DNA of 64,000 bases from Kitagawia praeruptora (Eukaryota; Streptophyta; Magnoliopsida; Apiales; Apiaceae), in contig CM075353.1 of assembly GCA_037693485.1 (NCBI GenBank), positions 111,620,501-111,684,500 of the forward strand, read 5' to 3'. Below the pieces are notes generated by a model. It saw only the letters and a program-made list of their open reading frames with translations, searched no databases and had not been told where the DNA came from. Below are positions 22,117 to 33,057 of the stretch, piece after piece (positions within the stretch are counted from its first letter, which is position 1; each line of letters opens with the position of its first letter). The position numbers and the translations under genes were made by a program.

Positions 22117-22662
22117 ATGTTGATAGAGATAATGGAGGAAGAAGAAGGCAAAAATGTGGAGCTTGTCGATGCAGGAGTTCAATGGAGATTGCCAAGATAA
22201 GGCTTTGTGAAGATTAATGTTCATGATTGCTTTTATGAGGAGCCACTGCCCAATGGAAATACAACAGGAATTGGCTATGTGTTTTGTAATGATCGTGGGA
22301 GAATAGTTCGTATGGTGGCTGGTTCATTGAAGATTCAAGAAAGGAGGATTAATGAGTTATATGCAATGCTTATGGGGTTTCGTAGGGCTTATTTGGAGAG
22401 TTACACGAGAATCATGTTGGAAACGGACAATGCTGCAGCTTACTGGGAATGGAGGTTTTCAAATGGAGGAGTTATACCTGAGCACATGTATGTGGTGAAT
22501 CAATTGAACCAAAGAAAGGTTGATCGAAATCAAATTCTGGAATATGGTTCCATCAGAAAGGAAGCTAATGAGTTAGCTAGATACTTAGTCCATCATGGTG
22601 CTCACATTTGGACTCGACTGATAATCATTACGGCTCCATTTGGAAGAACTCGTGAGCTATGA
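22117..22662 (+). pseudogene. RNase H-like domain ORF with an in-frame stop
   Basis: From the ATG at 22117 the frame reads 27 codons, meets TAA at 22198-22200, and continues open for 154 codons to 22662. The open part has the plant RVT_3/RNase H-like pattern: KINV..CF near the start, TGIGYVFCNDRGRIV, a helix with ELYAMLMGFRRA, LETDNAAAYWEW, and a C-terminal EANELARYLVHHGA. Such domains normally cleave RNA in RNA-DNA hybrids. They occur in LINE elements and in many stand-alone plant genes. Here the first catalytic Asp region reads VHDCF where VDGCF is usual. With the stop this suggests an inactive copy. No reverse transcriptase lies upstream. Confidence 0.65.
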
Positions 22663-23158
22663 GCGAATGATTTGTTAGAAAATGGAGTTTTTAGAGCATA
22701 AGTATTTTATGTTCTTGATGTTAATTCCGGATTTTTAACGATTGGAAATTGTTCCTTGTTATGAGGACTTAAAATTTCATATATGGGTCTAAGTAATTTT
22801 CTTAGTGGAATCCATAGAGAAATAGAGTTGAAATTGGTAGCTTGAAAGAGCTTGAAAATGAGAATGTGTATTTGTCCCACATTGAAATGAATAAAGGGGG
22901 TTGTTGGCTTTATATAGAATCACACACATGGGTAGTGTACAACTACTAAGGTGTATGATGGTGCATGGTGTTACTGTGTGCTCCACGCGCGCGCCGCCGC
23001 CGCCCACCTCGCCACGCCACGACACGTCACGTCGCGACTCGACTCGGCTCGGTCGAAGGGCGATTTGGGCGAATGTCTCGGCGTCTCGCGTACGCGAGGC
23101 GACCTGGGCGAGGAATTTTATTGCATGGATTATTGATTCATTTTAATATTATAAACAT

Positions 23159-23345
23159 GCTGTCAATAACAAGGTTGCTGTCAGGAAAGTGAAAACTTGC
23201 TATAAAAAACAAGGTTGCTGTCAGGAAGGTAAAACTTGCTGTCAAAAACAAGGTTGCTGTCAGGAAGGTGAAAACTTGCTGTCAAAAACAAGGTTGCTGT
23301 CAGGAAAGTAAACTTGCTGTAAAAAACAAGGTTGCTGTCAGGAAG
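23159..23345. repeat. Tandem array, five units of about 39-40 bp
   Basis: CAAGGTTGCTGTCAGGAA recurs at about 23170, 23210, 23249, 23289 and 23327, separated by AAACTTGCTGTCAAAAA variants. Units differ by a few substitutions and single-base indels. Confidence 0.8.
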
Positions 23346-23587
23346 TAAACTTACTGTCACCAGATGACAGTTAGTTTTGTTATACTGTCGAGACTTGTTG
23401 ACAGTAGAGTCTGAGCGTTTATTCTATTAATGAGAAATCATGAATGGGTCAAATATAGTGTAACAGTTACGATTTATTTAATATAAATCAGCCGTTTTAT
23501 ATTATTAAATCAGCCGTTTTGCTATATTAATTGTAAATCAGCAGTTACAATATTAATTGGGTGGCATCAATTACGTTTAGCCTCTCC

Positions 23588-24201
23588 TATAAATAGAGAG
23601 CTAAGCTACTGATTGTATATATACTGAATATATACAACACACCCTACATTCTCTTCTCTTCTCTACACTCTCTGTTCTCCTCCTGTTATAGTTTATATTA
23701 CTTAGGGTTTTCTGGCGAACTGATGTGCTAGTCGAAGTTGAGTTATCTTGTTGCTGTGATCATATAACTCGGAGCTGTTTTATCCTTGAAGAATATTGCC
23801 AGCATCCTGACACAGTGTAAGTGGGGGCAATTATCTCTTCAAGAACAGTCAAGACTTCTTGCAAATCCTGACGACTCAGCTGTTTTCATTCTTATTTGAT
23901 ATACTGATATAGCTATGGCTACTGGTATGTCTTCTGTCTTTCCTTTGTTCTTTCAGTTACTGATATGCATGTGTTATACCTTCATGTTTTGTTTCGTTAA
24001 TTGTTTGCTTGGCCTTGGCTTGTTAAATACGATATATAACTGCCTCTATGTTGCTATTTTAGTCAATATTACCAACATGATTTGGGTCTAGGTCCGCTAG
24101 GGGAACAATTTGAAGAAGTTTTAGAAGAAGATTTGCAGGCAGAAATTGCAGTGGAAGAGGAAGTTGCAGTAGAAGCGGAAGTCATGGACGATCTGCACTA
24201 A
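23588..24201 (+). CDS. Possible two-exon small ORF, 39 codons
   Basis: TATAAATA at 23588-23595 is followed by ATGGCTACTG (23915-23924), a consensus-like donor GTATGT, and an acceptor TCTAG ending at 24091. Exon 2 (24092-24201) then continues the frame to TAA. The product is short and very acidic (EEVLEEDLQAEIAVEEEVAV). Exon 1 coding is 23915-23924. No family is recognised. It could be the start and end of a deleted Copia gag or a chance splice. Coordinates begin at the TATA box. Confidence 0.3.
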
Positions 24202-24530
24202 AATATTGTTTTTTCTATAAGTCGCTTCGGTTCCTTTTAAAAGTTATGATATGTTAGTATGTAAAGTTAATAGTATCAATAGTTGGGCCGGGTAAGATGT
24301 AGAAGAATTGTTATTCGTGGGAGATTTAGACTTTAATTTTGATCGGATGGTGCTGGAAATATTTTGTGGGTTCCTTATTCTAAATGATTGTAATGCTTGG
24401 GCTAGGCCCAATTATTCTAATATATTTTCCCAGCTTCTCAAAAAAATAAATAAATTAATGTTGATACTATTTCCCTGGCAAACACAATTTAGAAAAGAAA
24501 TTCAATGATCAAACTAGAAATTACATCTAT

Positions 24531-26091
24531 TGAAAGAGTTTGTCCTAAATCCAATCATGTATGATGAGTTAGGAGAACTTTCTTGTACTCTTATTTGATT
24601 TCATTAATATTAATAAAAGACTTATTTGTTTTTATTACGGGCTTTATCTATTTAAAGTGTCTTAAATAAGATGTTCCATAGTTTATAGTAAAGCTTCTAG
24701 AATTATAATGAGATTGTAATAGTGAGATCTAGAAGATGATAACTCTGGACTTAAACAGTTCCCGATCATAGGATAACTAATCGGAAGTTAGTGAATCCGC
24801 AAAGATTGGTACATACTATGCTTGCTCCTTTCAGGAGGATGTCTGTTCTCATAGGCATTTGTGTGGTGACACTATAGCTAGTATGTAGGTGCTTATTAGG
24901 GAATAAGTTCACTGAACATGACTCGATAAGTTGAACAACTAATGGAGTTTACTCACGTGTCGATAGTTGTTCACTGAGTGATAGTTGTACAAGTGTCCTT
25001 AGACTTGAGATCGTTAGAGTAATCTTGTATATAATGAACTGTGCTTTGGTTTAGTCCTTAGTCTCAAGGACATCCATTAGGTCTATTCTGGGCATAGGGA
25101 TTTATGTATGGAGATAGTTAATGGTCAATAAAGGATCTACCCCTTCTAGTAAAGAAGTGAATGTCCTATGTTATTCTTAGTATGCGAGTTCTGGAATCTC
25201 TGGCCAGAGTATATGAAATTAGAAAGGAGTTTCTAATTTGCATTAATATGAACTTTGCATTATGAATAAGAAATCATATGATTAAATTTGATAGGCTTGA
25301 CACGAGATCCATGCCTTGTATTTAATCGGGATATTGTAGGGTAGAAGGAATTGATTGTACGGTAACTAGTCACTGACAGGTTCTTGGTATTCTAAGCAGT
25401 GAATTCATATTATCCGGATAGTCGCGATATGTTGAGAAGCATCACTCACGATGTAGAATAAATATAATTAATCAGTTAATTATATTTAATGAATTTTAGA
25501 ATTCATATAAATAATAAATAAAAAGTTTATTATTATTTATTTCTACTACCGGCTTAATATTGAACCTACAGGGTCACACCATAAAAAGATTAATTTATTG
25601 ATGAAGGTATTTTGAGAGAGCAAGTTGTTTTTAATAATGATTAAAATAGTTTAATTATTATTTAAACATTTTGTGGGATTTATATAATAATATATATGAT
25701 ATATTAATTATAATAAAAACCTACATGTGCCCTATAAATAGAAAGAGATAAGAGGTGTTTAGTATGCAAAGTGGTTTTGTGAAAACCTAGTTGCCACCAC
25801 TCCATCTTCTTCATCTCTCTCTCTCTCTCAAAAGGATTAAAACTCCATTTTTATAAAAGCTAAGTTTTATAAAAAGCTTCATCGAAGATTATTCTTGGTG
25901 GATACCGGTAGAGTGCTTCACACTCTGAGAAGCAACTGCTAGCAACCATAGATTATAAAGCTTCGATTTACCAAGGTATGGTTACGATTCCCTCAGCTAT
26001 TTCAATTTTATATGATTTTCTATATGCACGATACATGGTTTTTACGGAATAATTGTTATACCGCGCTTCCGCTCGTCCGTAAATTCCTTCA
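24531..26091 (+). mobile_element. Solo LTR of a Ty1/copia-type element, 1,561 bp
   Basis: Begins TGAAAGAGTTTGTCCTAAAT and ends GTCCGTAAATTCCTTCA. The exact 5-bp duplication TCTAT lies on both sides (24526-24530 and 26092-26096), with no internal region. TATAAATA at 25733-25740 follows an AT-rich stretch, and a (CT)n leader (25813-25828) lies downstream. A single LTR with its own TSD is the normal product of LTR-LTR recombination. The TATA box sets the plus orientation. Confidence 0.85.
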
Positions 26092-26096
26092 TCTAT

Positions 26097-26209
26097 AAGT
26101 GCCAATCAAGAGGTATTTCATCAACCAGGATAACTGAAATCAACCATCTCAAGGATAACTGAAATCAACCATCTCATCATGCTCAGGCCAGTTTTAGCAT
26201 GATCCAAAA
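26097..26209. repeat. Short tandem duplication, 25-26 bp x2
   Basis: AGGATAACTGAAATCAACCA followed by TCTCA occurs twice in a row between about 26128 and 26180. Confidence 0.6.
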
Positions 26210-26800
26210 ATTCAAATTTAGATCACCAACTGATTTTAATTCTAATCCAAATTTCTGACCAATTCCAATAGCTTGATCCAAATTAATATTTACATATTAT
26301 ATTATATAAATATTATATCAAACTATTAAATCTTAAATTTAATATTAATCATTATTAACTATTTATATTATATTTAATAAAAAAATAAACTAAAGATATA
26401 ATTTTTTTAATATACGTAAATAATATTAAAATTGTGTTCTTAGTTAACGAAAACACATTCATTTTATTAATTATGTACTATTATTAATTAAATAATTAAA
26501 AAAATCGCAAATCAATTTTGAATCTAATAAACTAAAAATATATAAATAACAAAATCATTATTTTAATATTAAACAAACTGATCCAAATTTGGATCATTGA
26601 ATAGTAGTTATCCAAATTTGAATCATTGAATAGTAGTTATCCAAATTTGGATCATTGAATAATGGTTATCCAAATTTGGATCAATACTATTCACTGATCT
26701 TTGGATCATCATTTGAATATTGCTGGAGGAGAATTTGGGATAATTTACCCCAAATTGGTATCTTTATAAATCATTGTTGGATTTGCACTCAAAACTCTAA
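26210..26800. repeat. Dispersed repeat, copy 2
   Basis: Collinear with 18247-18810. Near its right end a 32-bp unit (TTGGATCATTGAATAGTAGT plus TATCCAAATT) is repeated about three times between 26585 and 26680; copy 1 lacks this array. Confidence 0.6.
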
Positions 26801-28554
26801 ATATATCTTATTAGAGCATCTCGAATCTATAACACCAATTTGGTGTAATTATTACATTAAATTGGTGTAAAAATGTCACCAAATTTTAAATTATTTCCAC
26901 TCCATTTACATCAAAGGGAATCATTCTCATTTTAAAAATATTTTATTCCTCTTTTCCAATATTTATATCAATATATTTATGTTAAATTACATGTAATATA
27001 TCAAATTGTAATATTTAATAAACCTTAAAAAAAATCTTTCATAAAAAAATTTCACATCAACAACTAAAATGATTAAATACATTTAATTATAAAGATACAT
27101 AATAACTTAAATTTTAACTAATTATTAATTATTTGAATTTCCATACTCCTCCCATAAGTGATCGATTAAAGCTTCAAAATGTGCTTCTTTATTTTTGATT
27201 TGACATCTTTTTTACATGATTCTTGTTTCATAGCAAATAGTTTATGTTATAAAAGTTTTTAATTTTGTTACACATTATCTCATTTTTATTTATGAAGTGA
27301 ATTCAAGACCATACATGTATGTATTTTAATTATATGATTTATTATTGTCACGTGAATGAACTAAATTAAACCAAAAATAAGAGTTCAAATTGTATAGGTT
27401 AATAAATTATAATCCAAAGTTACATTATAGAAAAAGACAATAAAATAATGTAAAATATTTTGGGTACAAAAGGAATGAATTGTTTTTGTGAAAGAATAAA
27501 AAGCTAAAATTGGAATTCAGAAAAACAATTCTCTCGTATGAATCAATTTTGAACAAATAAAAAGTTAAGTCAATTCTGAAAACCAAAGAAGCTAATCGAA
27601 CATATCACATATGTATATATTACATTCGCAATTCACTAATTAAGAGGCGGGAGAACATACCAGTGTTGCGAGTATGAATTTTGTGGGTGACTGTAGTAGT
27701 CGTGGTTTGTCTATTTAATTATTATCAATTACTTTTTGTTTTCAGTTTTTACTTTTTGTTTTCATTTAATTTTTTTAATTCATAGTAAAGTTTGGCCTGG
27801 ACACCTAAGCCTACACTTAAATTTATTGATTTTAATTAAGTAAAAAAGAAAAAATACTGACCAATTCAGACTCAATTCGAAATGTACTCCAAATGTACGT
27901 TAACAACTCATACTCGACCAGTTATTAACGAACTCGAGTTCGAATAACAAAATCTGATCGATAAGTTTATCGAATTAGGCTGGACTCGTTAAGTGAAAAC
28001 TCGAACTCATTAAGGAAAAATTCGACTTGATTTGGTTCGTTTGGAATCTTATATTCTGGAATAGAATTTCCTTCCAGTATGTTTTCAAAATGAAGCAAGA
28101 AGAAATTTTGATGTTCAGCATTAAACAAAAACCGGTTCTTAATTTTTCATGACCTCAATATCTAAGACGATTATGGAGACGTGAAGATTTACATTTTTAC
28201 AACTCTCTGAGAACTTTACTTTAGACCAATTTTTAGTGTTAGAAATTTGTAACCAAAGAAAATCATATTAAGTGCGAACAGGAGGAAGAAATTTTAGAGA
28301 CATCCTATAATGCAGCAAGTCAGTGACTAGTTTTTTTTTTTTTTTTTTGAAAGGAAACGCAGTAACTAGTTAATATGCAGAGTTCATATGTTCAATTGGC
28401 TCTTCCTTCACCGGTTACTTCATAAGAATATCAGTCAGATCTTCCTTGTCTTCTTTTTAAGTAAAAATGGCATCACCATGACACAAAGATGATGTCGAAA
28501 AATAAAAGTGGAAACAACACAAAGAGACGTGTTCATTTTTTTTTATAAGCAGCA
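26801..28554. other. Intergenic stretch with decayed MITE ends
   Basis: TTAGAGCATCTCGAATCTATA at 26811 looks like the left end of a Tourist-like MITE, but I could not find its partner. 27840-28040 carries TCGAACTC/GAACTCGAG words similar to 21900-22020. A T-run lies at 28330-28350. No gene or RNA gene seen. Confidence 0.35.
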
Positions 28555-30351
28555 GGTAGATGAGGAATATTTGCTGGCAGCTGGCCTCAAAGCAGAATCA
28601 ATGCCCAAGCACATCGGTGTGATTCCGGATGGCAATAGGCGATGGGCAAGGCAGAAAGGTTGGCCAGAGAAGTTTGGGCACAGGTCACTTGCACTTCTTG
28701 TTAAAGACCATTCTCGCCTTTGTTTCGAATGTGGAAATTGGAATCAAAGTTCTTACTGCTTTCCTGTTCTCTTCTGATAATTGGAAGCGCTCACAAGTTA
28801 GTGCATTTTTTTTATATAAATATTTCATTGCATCAGGAAATGGCAAGAAGTCTTACCACCGGGAGATCAGCACATAGCATTGTACATTTGTACATGCATC
28901 TTTAGTAATTCTAGGGCTAACTATCCTTTTAGCTATGTTACAGTTTATAGTTTCAGTGAGTAAAGATTGTGACAGATATTATTTTTTTGCAGGAGAATAT
29001 TGACAGAGTAATGATCATGTTTGAGGAGGAAATAAAATTGAATCTGCAAGAATCAATGAGGTTTGCATAGTATCATTGCTATTCACCAATCGTACATCTT
29101 TCGAGGATAAGCAGCCCTACTGTTAAATAATACAATCGCGACATTTGTATAAATAGGCATGACATACGGATATGATCAGTAATTGGTGATAGGACGAGGC
29201 TACCCAAGTCAATAATAGAAGTGATCACCGAAGCTGAGGGGAAAACATAGGCCAATTCCAGACTCCATTTGATTCTTGCTATTGGCTATAGCGGACAAGC
29301 AGACATACTACAAGCCTGCAAAAAGTTGTGTAGTTAAGTAAAAGATGGTTTGATTCGAGAGGAAGAAATTAATGATAATATATTTGAACAAGAACTAGGG
29401 ACAAGCATTTGCACCCAGTTCTCTTTCCCCAATTTGCTGATAAGAACATCTCCATGGGGATAGTTAAAATGGTTAGCTAAAATAATATAAAATAATGTTT
29501 AAGTAAAATTTACTGAACTGGTAAGGTGTTATACTCCAATAATGTTAGCTAGCTATAATGGTTAGCTATATTTCGAAAATAGTATTTTATTATTATTTTT
29601 CAAATTTCAACGGCTATATTCCAACAGTTATATTCCAACGATCATATTTCAACTGCTATATTTACACCATGCAGTAACTCAAACACAAATTCTCACAGAC
29701 TGATTCTGCACTATAACCTAGACCAGATTCTGCACTATAATTTTAGAATTTGCTCCTTTTAACTCAAATTCTACTCTTATCAGTAATAAGCCTGATTCTG
29801 TACTATTATTTTAGAATTCTACTCCCTTTACAACAAATTTTGCTCCTAGCTAATTAATTCTGCTCTTACCTGTATTAAGCATGATTCTACACTATAATTT
29901 AAGAATTCTGCTTCATTTATCTTAAATTCTGCTACTAAATTATTAATTCTGTTTTTACCTTTATAAACATGATTCTACACTCGATTTTACCATTTAGAAC
30001 ACAATCATGTAGCAATCAAGACACTAAGAAGAATTAAATTATCATAATCAACAAATATAACAATTCATTCTCTGATAGGTTTACCTAACAATTGAGTATG
30101 GTTGGAACGACCCAATTAATAGCAAATAGGTATATTTTCTACTATTTACTGCCACATGGGCTTGTTTAGCTAACTGGCCTTGAGCGTTAGAGTTGCTCTA
30201 AGAACCTATGGGGATCTTAGGTTAAGCAATTTCATAGCTTATCAATCAGCTGAACTATACTTCACAAAAAAAATTCTCCTGATTTTGGAGAAAGGAATTC
30301 ATAATGGCCTTGAAATCATTTCAAGAACGTCACAGTCGTTATAGGGTGTGA
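28555..30351 (+). pseudogene. cis-Prenyltransferase pseudogene with remnant introns, split by a MITE
   Basis: Conserved pieces appear in family order. Region I is ESMPKHIGVIPDGNRRWARQ in exon 1, then LTAFLFSSDNWKRSQ after a frameshift near 28700. A donor GTTAGT follows at 28797. Exon 2 (28993-29060) reads RVMIMFEEEIKLNLQESM between AG and GT. Exon 3 (from about 29180) reads IGDRTRLPKSI, ILAIGYSGQADILQACK and the INDNIFEQEL/LLIR region. The rest, after the MITE, is 30202-30351 (LSNF, AELYFT, ALKSFQERHSRYR) and ends in TGA at 30349. Active enzymes condense isopentenyl diphosphate into dolichol or other cis-polyprenyl chains. In-frame stops TAG (29248) and TAA (29335), frameshifts and the MITE make this copy dead. 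Retained introns show it arose by DNA duplication rather than retroposition. Confidence 0.8.
29444..30198. mobile_element. Tourist-like (PIF/Harbinger) MITE inside the prenyltransferase pseudogene, 755 bp
   Basis: Ends GAACATCTCCATGGGGATAG and (reverse complement) GAGCAACTCTAACGCTCAAG, with TAA directly outside both ends (29441-29443 and 30199-30201). Homologous coding sequence resumes immediately after the right TAA, which fixes the insertion point to the base. The interior has repeated TTCTGCAC/ATTCTGC and TATAATTTAGAATT words. No gene. Confidence 0.8.
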
Positions 30352-30532
30352 CATTTCTAATAATCCGAAATCATATTCGAAACTGCTTTTACAACCATTT
30401 TAAGCTCCATTTTCCCAAGATAACACATGACAAATCTAATAATCCGAAATCATATTCGAAGTTGTCTCTACTTCCATTTTAAACTTTATTTATTCCCTCC
30501 GTCCCAAATTTTTTATCCTATTTGATTTTTAA
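30352..30532. repeat. 80-bp tandem duplication and a single Stowaway-type end
   Basis: TCTAATAATCCGAAATCATA occurs at about 30356 and 30436. At 30493 TTCCCTCCGTCCCAAATTTT begins after TA, like a Stowaway terminus, but no matching right terminus was found downstream. Confidence 0.5.
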
Positions 30533-31027
30533 TGGTTAAATTGATCAAATTTTGGAGAAAATTACAAAAATAATCATATTTGAGCATATCTGACCCTATT
30601 TACCGGTCTAATACGGCGTTTCGTGTTAAGTATCAGTGCCTAATATGGCGTTTCGTGTGCCGTATCAGCAGCTAATACGGCGTTTGGTGTGCCTTATCAA
30701 CAGCTAATACGGCGTTTGGTGTGCCGTATTAGCGTTGATACTTCACACGAAACGCATCAATGCAGATACTCTTACAGGCCCCGCCAAGGGTACTAAACTT
30801 TTAACCTAATACATTATACCAAACACCGTATCTCGATGTTACGGCACACGAAACGCCATATCAGATGATGATACGGCACACGAAACTCCGTATTTGAAGG
30901 ATACGGTGCACGCAATACCGTATCCCATCGGTATTTAGGACCAACTTTTCCATAATCAATAATTTGGGCAAATTTATCCCAAAAATGATTATTTTGGACC
31001 TTCACCCCAAATTTTGACCAAATATTA
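30533..31027. mobile_element. Foldback element with mirrored 32-bp arrays
   Basis: The outer arms pair: GGTTAAATTGATCAAATTTT at the left, reverse complement GGTCAAAATTTGGGGTGAAG at the right. Inside the left arm four direct copies start at 30609, 30641, 30673 and 30705 (exact 32-bp period; TAATACGGCGTTTGGTGTGC). The right arm holds the same words inverted, at about 30841, 30873 and 30903 (ACGGCACACGAAACGCC), plus a partial copy. There is no coding frame and no certain TSD. Confidence 0.68.
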
Positions 31028-31516
31028 TATATATAATATAAATAAAAATTATAATAAAAATTATATTATTAAAAAGTACAACCTGGATGGTTGGACACAG
31101 AGTCATCCATAAATTTTGTTCTTAAAAATTGTTTGACATTAGTTACGATAATTGTGTTTGTACTTTGATTTGTTTTCAGTTGCCAGTTCTATCTTATGTA
31201 TCCTGCATGTGCAGGTTTGCACGAGTCGATGTCAAATATATTTTCAAGTAGCTAATCTTTTTTGAGGAATTCCGGATATATTTTTGAAAAATATGCACAC
31301 AACTACACAAGTGGAATAGAAGTTGTTGACTTGTTGATACGTGTAATGCCTGCATCTCTCTTTTTGTAAGTTTTTTCTTTGTAACGTTCTTTATTACGTA
31401 AAAACAAATTTGGTTTTCTTATTTTCAAAGTCGTCATTCTGATTGACCTTGTTATACTCCTTTACTCCTTTTCAATACTTGACAACCCCATGCACACACT
31501 TGTTTGTGTTGGCAAC
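31028..31516. other. Spacer
   Basis: AT-rich then mixed sequence; I see no gene, RNA or element end. Confidence 0.4.
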
Positions 31517-31518
31517 TA

Positions 31519-31794
31519 TTCCTTCCGTCCCAAATTATATATAAACATGTTTGACTTTCACGAAAATTAAGAAAATGTAGTAAAAAAGAGTAAAGTTAGT
31601 TTAAAAGTGAATAAAATGGTAGGAAAAAATAGATTTGAGATAGTGGACAAAAATAATGGGTGTAATAGTATTTATTTAATAAAAAAGTAGAGAAGTAGGG
31701 GTGTAATAGTAAAAAATAGTAAGTATATTATGTTCATTTTTTTTTTGGACATCCCAAAAAGGAAAGAGGTTCACATAAAATGGAAAGGAGGGAG
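31519..31794. mobile_element. Stowaway MITE, 276 bp
   Basis: Starts TTCCTTCCGTCCCAAATTAT and ends AAATGGAAAGGAGGGAG between TA dinucleotides (31517-31518 and 31795-31796). No coding frame. Confidence 0.78.
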
Positions 31795-31885
31795 TACGTG
31801 CTTACGTTGGAAGCCAATCCTTATGTGAAATTTACCTTTTACAATATCTCGAAATTTCTTCATCGAGATCAAATATTTATCTCTA

Positions 31886-33057
31886 TCGGAATCTGTACCA
31901 ATTATGCTTAGACCCTATATCTCTATAGAATTTGAAAACATAACGGTTGAAAAACAAGTTGTCTATTAAGATCACATAGGGCAACATAATATCTCTATTT
32001 ACGCTACAAATCATGATGTTAAAACATCAACTTATCCTATTCTAGCATGGCAAGTTCTAAATCTCAAGGTTCACTCTCGTTTCACAAGAGATTAACAAAT
32101 TAGATGTTCGCGACGCATCTAAACACATGAAGCATAACCATACGAGGATATCAAGAATTCACCACACATAAATCTTTAAAGCAATCAAACTACTAAGCTA
32201 CATAGATAACTCCGTTAGAATCCCATGACAACAATTAGTTCATAATCGAACCGCTCGTCATCATGGGATCTGATGAAACCATGATAAAAACAAAGTATGA
32301 AAATATACAAATAAACCTAAGTAATTGATATGTAATGGTGATACAAATTACAATGGTAGGATGTGTTTAAATAGGCTCTAGAAGTCTTGCCCAGCAAGGA
32401 AACTACCAAATAAGAATTAAAATAGAATACGTTTCCTAAACTGATTCTGTTTTAAAGAAAAATTCGTAACTGACTTTTCTTCATTATTTCTGAGCCGTTC
32501 CAGTTTTTTTTGGACATCTGGACCACTTTAGAATGATAGAGAATCTCGTTAGCTTCGCGTGGATGGTAAGATCGTCCAAAACGGACTTGTAGAACTTAAG
32601 ATATGGCCAAAACAGTGCATCAGCAATTCTGCCAGGCCATGGCCTAGACTCCACGCCATGTCCCGTAGAAAAATCTGCCCAGGCGCGCCATGGCCTAGAC
32701 TCTGCGCCATGTCCTGGAGAAAAATCTATCCAGGCATGATTTCCTTCATTGTTTCGTCGTTTTTCAGCTCTATTTCCTTCGTTCTTGCTCCGTTTTCGCC
32801 CGTTCTTTTTGCGTTAGATCACATTCTTTATTTCCCTTGACTTAGAAACCTTCATGAGAGTTTAATGACAACTCCATTCTTCATTCCATTGCACAAATGT
32901 AACTCCAAAAACGACTGAAGCATCAACCATAATCGACATTCTTACAAACCTGCACAACTACACAAAACACATCAAAACTACAACAAACTTGAGTCCAAGA
33001 CAATCAATTTAAGCCGAATTGAAGCGATCCAAGTGGATATAAAATCCACTTATCACA
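31886..33057 (-). repeat. 3' LTR of the non-autonomous Athila relative (truncated)
   Basis: Resembles 2555-3800 (for example TTAGACCCTATATCTCTATAG). The right border is precise: ATCCACTTATCACA followed by CCCCCAAACTTAAAC, which on the minus strand is a purine-rich GTTTAAGTTTGGGGG tract directly before TGTGATAAGTGG. About 420 bp of the distal LTR are missing. A ~62-bp tandem duplication with GCCATGGCCTAGACTC is present at 32634-32740. Confidence 0.75.

Larger units (their letters stand above)
22663..24530 (+). mobile_element. Probable Copia LTR-like remnant and transcription unit
   Basis: CCCACATTG (22886) followed by TGGCTTTATATAGAATCAC (22905-22923) resembles the U3/TATA part of plant Copia LTRs. 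A GC-rich CGCGCGCCGCCGCCG stretch (22988-23003) follows, then a tandem array, then a second TATA box, TATAAATA (23588-23595), with a CTCTTCTCTTCTC leader. LTR borders, primer site and TSD were not found, so the element cannot be delimited. Downstream of 24201 the sequence looks like an untranslated 3' tail. Confidence 0.4.

Noticed and set aside
22789..23192. Overlapping frames in the GC-rich CGCGCGCCGCCGCC stretch
   Set aside because: Several frames are open on both strands because of composition; the sequence fits an untranslated LTR region better.
23159..23345. CRISPR-like array
   Set aside because: Units are contiguous tandem repeats with similar spacers, in a plant nuclear context.
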